From positions 1 through 10,199 of the forward strand of contig CAZQSL010000128.1 in the NCBI GenBank assembly GCA_964595945.1: a stretch of 10,199 bases of DNA, written 5' to 3'. This document shows positions 7,234-10,199 of the stretch, in pieces. Under the pieces are notes generated by a model, which searched no databases, was not told the DNA's origin, and was given only the letters and a program-made list of their open reading frames with translations. The position numbers and the translations under genes are program-made. Numbering within the stretch: position 1 is the stretch's first letter; each line of letters starts with the position of its first letter. Source of the DNA: CAZQSL01 sp964595945 (GTDB lineage: Bacteria > UBP15 > UBA6099 > JAJRTR01).

Positions 7234-8379
7234 ATGTTCTCGATAATGATAAAACTGTTAAGCTGCATCGGCGGCGCCGGTTTCTTCTATTACCTTTCGG
7301 CGGTTTTCAACAAGGCATACAATCCAGATCAGCCCGTGATGATCTACAACATGGCGGGATTTATCATAGCCGGTTTCCTTTCGGGCATACTGTTTTCCAA
7401 CTATTTCGAGGGCTATCTGCTGAAGATGCACAAGCAGGTGCTGCGCTCTATCCAGGAGCATTCGCCCCAGATCATGGCCTCGGGGCTGATCGGGCTGATC
7501 ATCGGGATAGTGTTCGCGTTGCTCGTATCGCTGCCGGTATGGTTCTTTTTGGGCGAATTCAACGTCGCGATGCTGGCCATGACGATAATCGGCTCGGTGC
7601 TTTTCGGCTATTTCGGGGTGCTTGTTTTCAGCCGGCTGCCCTTTTTTGGCGGCAATGTGCCGCCGGGTAGCGCGAGGTCGGCGGTGTTTGATGGCGCGCC
7701 CCATATCGCCAGGCCCAAAGTGCTCGACACGAGCGTCATCATCGACGGAAGGGTGCTTGATCTGGTGCAGCACGGATTTCTCGAAGGACGCATCATCATC
7801 CCCTCAATCGTGCTCAACGAGGTGCAGGGCATTGCGGGCGATGCCGACGCGATGCGCAGAAAACGCGGCCGCCGCGGCCTCGAAGTGGTCACGAAACTTA
7901 AGGAAAACCGTGATGTCGATCTCAGGGTGATAGACATACCTCCCGCGAAACCGGGCGAACCCGTCACTGTCGACGCACGCATCGCTTCTTACGCAAAATC
8001 CATAGACGGATGCCTCGTCACCAACGATTTTAACCTCGGAAAGGTCGCTGGCGCACTCGACATCCGCGTCCTCAACATCAATACCGCTGCAGGATTCATG
8101 CGCCACAGTGTAATCCCGGGCGAGTTTATCAACGTCAGCATCGTAAAATACGGCAAGGAAATGGGGCAGGGCATCGCTTATCTCGATGACGGCACCATGG
8201 TCGTCATCGAAAATGCCGACAAACACATCGGCGAGTCGCTTACCGTCGAAATCAAGAACATCATGCAGTCCGTCGCCGGCAGACTCATTTTTGCCGCCGT
8301 GACCGATCATGAAGACGACGAACCCACAACCGCGATGCCTCAGAAAACTAAGGAAAACCACGGAAAAAGGAAAAAATGA
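7234..8379 (+). CDS. Membrane-anchored PIN/TRAM-domain protein (YacL-like putative RNase)
   Basis: The 381-residue product has four hydrophobic segments (about 6–24, 38–57, 82–106, 112–132), then a PIN domain (about 162–280) and a TRAM domain (about 294–355), the architecture of B. subtilis YacL. PIN domains are Mg-dependent endoribonuclease folds; the acidic ligands are visible as D165 (KVLDTSVIIDGR, with D171), E196 (VLNEV), D247 (VDARI) and D265 (TNDFNLGK). TRAM domains bind RNA. The catalytic part should face the cytoplasm. Substrate is unknown. The ATG at 7234 is preferred because GGATGGGG ends 5 bases upstream and the first membrane segment follows directly; an in-frame GTG at 7192 would add 14 residues but has a poorly spaced AGG. 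It overlaps ispF by 4 bases (ATGA). Leucine codons change from mostly CTG in the membrane half to almost only CTC/CTT after about 7770. Confidence 0.92.
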   Translation: MFSIMIKLLSCIGGAGFFYYLSAVFNKAYNPDQPVMIYNMAGFIIAGFLSGILFSNYFEGYLLKMHKQVLRSIQEHSPQIMASGLIGLIIGIVFALLVSLPVWFFLGEFNVAMLAMTIIGSVLFGYFGVLVFSRLPFFGGNVPPGSARSAVFDGAPHIARPKVLDTSVIIDGRVLDLVQHGFLEGRIIIPSIVLNEVQGIAGDADAMRRKRGRRGLEVVTKLKENRDVDLRVIDIPPAKPGEPVTVDARIASYAKSIDGCLVTNDFNLGKVAGALDIRVLNINTAAGFMRHSVIPGEFINVSIVKYGKEMGQGIAYLDDGTMVVIENADKHIGESLTVEIKNIMQSVAGRLIFAAVTDHEDDEPTTAMPQKTKENHGKRKK

Positions 8380-8876
8380 ACAGAGTAGGCCTCGGCTGGG
8401 ACATACATCCGCTCGCAGCAGGCGAAGGTATCGTACTCGGCGGCATAGAAATCCCCTGCGGATTTTCGCTCGTGGGGCATTCCGATGCCGATGTGCTGCT
8501 CCATGCCATCAGCGACGCTATACTTGGCGCCGCGGGACTGCCCGACATCGGCACGCTGTTCCCCGCGTCCGATCCCTCGCTCAAAGGCATCGCCAGCAGC
8601 CTGCTCCTTGCCCGTGCACTCGAAAAAGTGCGTGCGGCAGGCTGGACCCTGGTCAATATCGACTCGGTCGTCATCGCCCAGGCCCCCACCCTTGCTCCAT
8701 TTATCGCGCGCGCCGCCCATAACATAGCGTTTCTCACCAGCCTCGATCCCGACAGCATATCGGTCAAGGCAAAATCACCCGAAGGACTCGGCCCACTCGG
8801 CCATTCACAAGGCATAGCGGCACAGGCAATAGCACTCATCGAAAAACTGGAGACAATACCCCACAGTGAAACTTAA
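8376..8876 (+). CDS. ispF: 2-C-methyl-D-erythritol 2,4-cyclodiphosphate synthase
   Basis: IspF catalyses the fifth step of the MEP pathway, converting CDP-methylerythritol 2-phosphate to the cyclic diphosphate with release of CMP, as a cytoplasmic trimer. The 166-residue product has the metal ligands D9 and H11 (GWDIHP) and H43 in GHSDADVLLHAISDA (34–48), followed by DIGTLFPASDP (57–67) and the nucleotide-binding tail KAKSPEGLG (131–139). Small departures from the usual pattern are GLPDIG for the common GLGDIG, and GHSQGI where GRxEGI is typical. The ATG overlaps the TGA of the upstream gene, and AAGG 6–9 bases upstream serves as ribosome site, so translation is probably coupled. The usual partner ispD is not in the window. 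Confidence 0.97.
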   Translation: MNRVGLGWDIHPLAAGEGIVLGGIEIPCGFSLVGHSDADVLLHAISDAILGAAGLPDIGTLFPASDPSLKGIASSLLLARALEKVRAAGWTLVNIDSVVIAQAPTLAPFIARAAHNIAFLTSLDPDSISVKAKSPEGLGPLGHSQGIAAQAIALIEKLETIPHSET

Positions 8877-9597
8877 CGACAAAAACTCGATCGCTGAAGC
8901 CATAAAAGCAGGCCGCGTGCAGGCCCTCACGGTGAGCGCGCGCGTCATCACTGACAAACGCATCAGGGAAATCATGGAACTCGCCGCACAGGCCGGCGTG
9001 CGAATCTATGATATGCCAGCCACCAAAGGCGGCGGACGCGGCACCCACAAGGGCGCTCCCGACATTGAAGCCACCTGCTCACAGTTCCAGTACACGGAAC
9101 TATCCCAAATCGGAGATAGAGTCGCGCAGGCCGGCAAACACGCTCTCATACTCGCCGTAGACCACATACAGGACCCCCGCAACCTCGGCGCCATCATCCG
9201 CTCCGCCGCCGCCGCCGCCGCCGATGGCATCATTATCGAGCGTACACGCTGCTGCGATATCACAGAAACAGTATACGAAACATCATGTGGCGGCGTCGAA
9301 CACGTCCCCATCGCTAAAGTCTCCAACCTCAGACAGGCCATCGTCGAGATGAAATCATGGGGCTGCTGGATCGCGGGCGCGGACGAACGTGCCGTAAAGT
9401 CATGCTACGATACCGAACTTGGCACATCCATCGTCATCGTCGTCGGCAGCGAAGGCGACGGCCTGTCGCGCATTGTCGCCGAAGAATGCGACTTTCTCAT
9501 GAAAATACCTACACTTCCACAGTTCCCCTCGCTCAACGCCTCGGTCGCCGCATCGGTACTTATGTTCGAAGCAAGACGCCAGAAGGAGGGACTCTGA
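8866..9597 (+). CDS. rlmB: SpoU/TrmH-family RNA 2'-O-methyltransferase, RlmB-like
   Basis: RlmB methylates the 2'-OH of G2251 in the peptidyl-transferase loop of 23S rRNA using S-adenosylmethionine. The 243-residue product has an N-terminal L30e-like substrate-binding part (about 1–80, NSIAEAIKAGR) and a C-terminal knotted SPOUT domain. Motif 1 is DPRNLGAIIRSA (103–114, with N106 and R112), motif 2 VGSEGDGLS (193–201), motif 3 IPTLPQFPSLNAS (214–226). Motif 3 lacks the usual glycine (IPM.G…SLN). The site after motif 1 is six alanines (114–119) from a CCG repeat. The only good start is GTG at 8866, which overlaps the ispF end by 11 bases; GGAG lies 13 bases upstream, a long spacing, so reinitiation after ispF is likely. 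A relative with another RNA target is possible, but position and size favour RlmB. Confidence 0.9.
   Translation: MKLNDKNSIAEAIKAGRVQALTVSARVITDKRIREIMELAAQAGVRIYDMPATKGGGRGTHKGAPDIEATCSQFQYTELSQIGDRVAQAGKHALILAVDHIQDPRNLGAIIRSAAAAAADGIIIERTRCCDITETVYETSCGGVEHVPIAKVSNLRQAIVEMKSWGCWIAGADERAVKSCYDTELGTSIVIVVGSEGDGLSRIVAEECDFLMKIPTLPQFPSLNASVAASVLMFEARRQKEGL
9203..9223 (+). repeat. (CCG)7 trinucleotide run within rlmB
   Basis: Seven perfect CCG triplets encode six consecutive alanines (residues 114–119) just after motif 1. The family usually has a mixed TADAAGADG-like segment of the same length here, so the run has replaced residues without lengthening the loop. Confidence 0.9.
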
Positions 9598-9599
9598 AA

Positions 9600-9620
9600 A
9601 CATCATATTATATATGGTGT
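9600..9620 (+). terminator. Hairpin after rlmB, possible weak terminator
   Basis: ACATCATAT (9600–9608) pairs with ATATGGTGT (9612–9620) over a TAT loop, with one T·G pair. It starts two bases after the rlmB stop. Only ATTTAA follows, not a real T-run, so termination may be weak or it may only protect the 3' end. Confidence 0.4.
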
Positions 9621-9667
9621 ATTTAACCCATGAAAAAATAAATATCCGAAATATCTTTTCACGGGCA

Positions 9668-9696
9668 TTGACGAAGAGGGCGTCCATTCATAGAAT
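9668..9696 (+). promoter_or_regulatory. Promoter of the tRNA–tuf operon
   Basis: TTGACG (9668–9673), an exact 17-base spacer, and TAGAAT (9691–9696), each one base from consensus. The predicted start is near 9703, about 15 bases before the first tRNA. The sequence after the -10 is not GC-rich, so a classic stringent discriminator is not obvious. Confidence 0.85.
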
Positions 9697-9717
9697 GTTT
9701 GATTGCGTTTATAGTTA

Positions 9718-9790
9718 GCCGGTGTAGCTCAGTTGGTAGAGCAGCTGATTTGTAATCAGCAGGTCGTCCGTTCAAGTCGGATCGCCGGCT
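9718..9790 (+). tRNA. tRNA-Thr (anticodon UGU)
   Basis: A complete cloverleaf: acceptor GCCGGTG with CGCCGGC, D-arm GCTC/GAGC, anticodon stem GCTGA/TCAGC with loop TTTGTAA (anticodon 9751–9753), and T-arm GTCCG/CGGAT with TTCAAGT loop. The discriminator base T ends the gene; CCA is not encoded. It reads ACA codons and corresponds to thrU in the E. coli tufB operon. Confidence 0.97.
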
Positions 9791-9814
9791 CAGAAGCTTG
9801 AAAATGAAAAAAAC

Positions 9815-9898
9815 GGAGGGGTGCCCGAGTCGGCTAAAGGGGACGGGCTGTAAACCCGTTGGCGCACGCCTACATTGGTTCGAATCCAATCCCCTCCA
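9815..9898 (+). tRNA. tRNA-Tyr (anticodon GUA)
   Basis: Acceptor GGAGGGG pairs with CCCCTCC; anticodon stem ACGGG/CCCGT holds loop CTGTAAA (anticodon 9850–9852). A long variable arm of the bacterial type II tRNA-Tyr form is present around 9859–9872. The T loop is TTCGAAT. CCA is not encoded after the discriminator A. It corresponds to tyrU in E. coli. Confidence 0.97.
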
Positions 9899-9909
9899 CT
9901 CTTTTTCCA

Positions 9910-9932
9910 CTCCCGGGCAACCCGCCCGGGAG
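9910..9932 (+). other. Perfect GC-rich hairpin in the Tyr–Gly tRNA spacer
   Basis: CTCCCGGG (9910–9917) pairs perfectly with CCCGGGAG (9925–9932) over a 7-base loop. There is no T-run after it, so it is not a standard terminator. It may guide processing of the polycistronic tRNA transcript or pause polymerase. Confidence 0.6.
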
Positions 9933-9942
9933 CGCGGCAATC

Positions 9943-10015
9943 GCGGGAGTAGCTCAGTTGGTAGAGTGCCAGCCTTCCAAGCTGGGTGTCGCGGGTTCGA
10001 ACCCCGTCTCCCGCT
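9943..10015 (+). tRNA. tRNA-Gly (anticodon UCC)
   Basis: Acceptor GCGGGAG pairs with CTCCCGC; anticodon stem CCAGC/GCTGG carries loop CTTCCAA (anticodon 9976–9978); T-arm GCGGG/CCCCG-type pairing with TTCGAAC. Discriminator T, no encoded CCA. It reads GGA (and GGG) codons and corresponds to glyT in E. coli. Confidence 0.97.
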
Positions 10016-10027
10016 CTGCAGCAAGAC

Positions 10028-10100
<73 letters not shown>

Positions 10101-10129
10101 TAAAAAAAATTGAAAAATTTCCTACACAA

Positions 10130-10145
10130 GCGGCGATACCGCCGC
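10130..10145 (+). promoter_or_regulatory. Small hairpin abutting the tuf ribosome binding site
   Basis: GCGGC (10130–10134) can pair with GCCGC (10141–10145) over a GATACC loop, ending immediately before the GGAGGA ribosome site at 10146–10151. It could affect ribosome access or be a remnant of the tRNA–mRNA processing region. Confidence 0.35.
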
Positions 10146-10156
10146 GGAGGACAGAA

Positions 10157-10199
10157 ATGGGCAAAGAAAAATATCAGCGGACAAAGCCACACGTCAACG
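10157..10199 (+). CDS. tuf: Elongation factor Tu, N-terminal fragment (window ends)
   Basis: Only 14 codons are inside the window, but MGKEKYQRTKPHVN is the diagnostic EF-Tu N-terminus (E. coli: MSKEKFERTKPHVN). EF-Tu carries aminoacyl-tRNA to the ribosomal A site as a GTPase. A strong GGAGGA (10146–10151) sits 5 bases before the ATG. Its position 56 bases after tRNA-Thr(GGU), with no terminator between, indicates co-transcription with the four tRNAs. The GTPase motifs lie beyond the window. Confidence 0.95.
   Translation, partial: MGKEKYQRTKPHVN

Overview
The window is a chromosomal housekeeping segment from a bacterium with moderately high GC. It carries a sigma-70-type promoter system, CarD, ClpC with a UVR insert, the MEP isoprenoid pathway, and a tRNA-Thr/Tyr/Gly/Thr–tuf cluster in the order known from the E. 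coli tufB operon. None of the four tRNAs encodes its 3' CCA, which argues against an Escherichia-like gammaproteobacterium. The order clpC … PIN/TRAM membrane protein … ispF … rlmB recalls the B. subtilis clpC–radA–disA–yacL–ispD–ispF–…–rlmB block, with radA, disA and ispD absent here and carD inserted. I cannot assign a phylum from sequence alone. No mobile element, prophage or CRISPR array is visible.

Layout. Positions 1–3263, minus strand: one uninterrupted reading frame of at least 1087 codons that leaves the left edge without a stop. It starts with PRC-barrel-like domains and continues as a very long, low-complexity helical protein with Pro-rich hinges and internal repeats. The many plus-strand open frames over it are shadows. 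3264–3629: divergent intergenic region with an extended -10 promoter for the PRC gene and a promoter for clpC. 3630–6134, plus: clpC, then a clear rho-independent terminator. 6135–6588: a 454-base non-coding stretch with two copies of a small hairpin repeat and a strong promoter for carD. 6589–7068: carD with its own terminator. 7234–9597: a tightly overlapping operon yacL-like PIN/TRAM – ispF – rlmB behind a strong promoter. 9718–10100: tRNA-Thr(UGU), tRNA-Tyr(GUA), tRNA-Gly(UCC), tRNA-Thr(GGU) behind a near-consensus promoter. 10157–end: the first 14 codons of tuf (EF-Tu).

Together the plus-strand genes cover protein quality control (ClpC), RNA polymerase open-complex control (CarD), a membrane-anchored PIN-domain RNase candidate, isoprenoid precursor synthesis (IspF), ribosome modification (RlmB) and translation elongation (tRNAs, EF-Tu). 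The least understood part is the divergently transcribed giant PRC-barrel/helical-rod gene, followed by the repeated hairpin element between clpC and carD.
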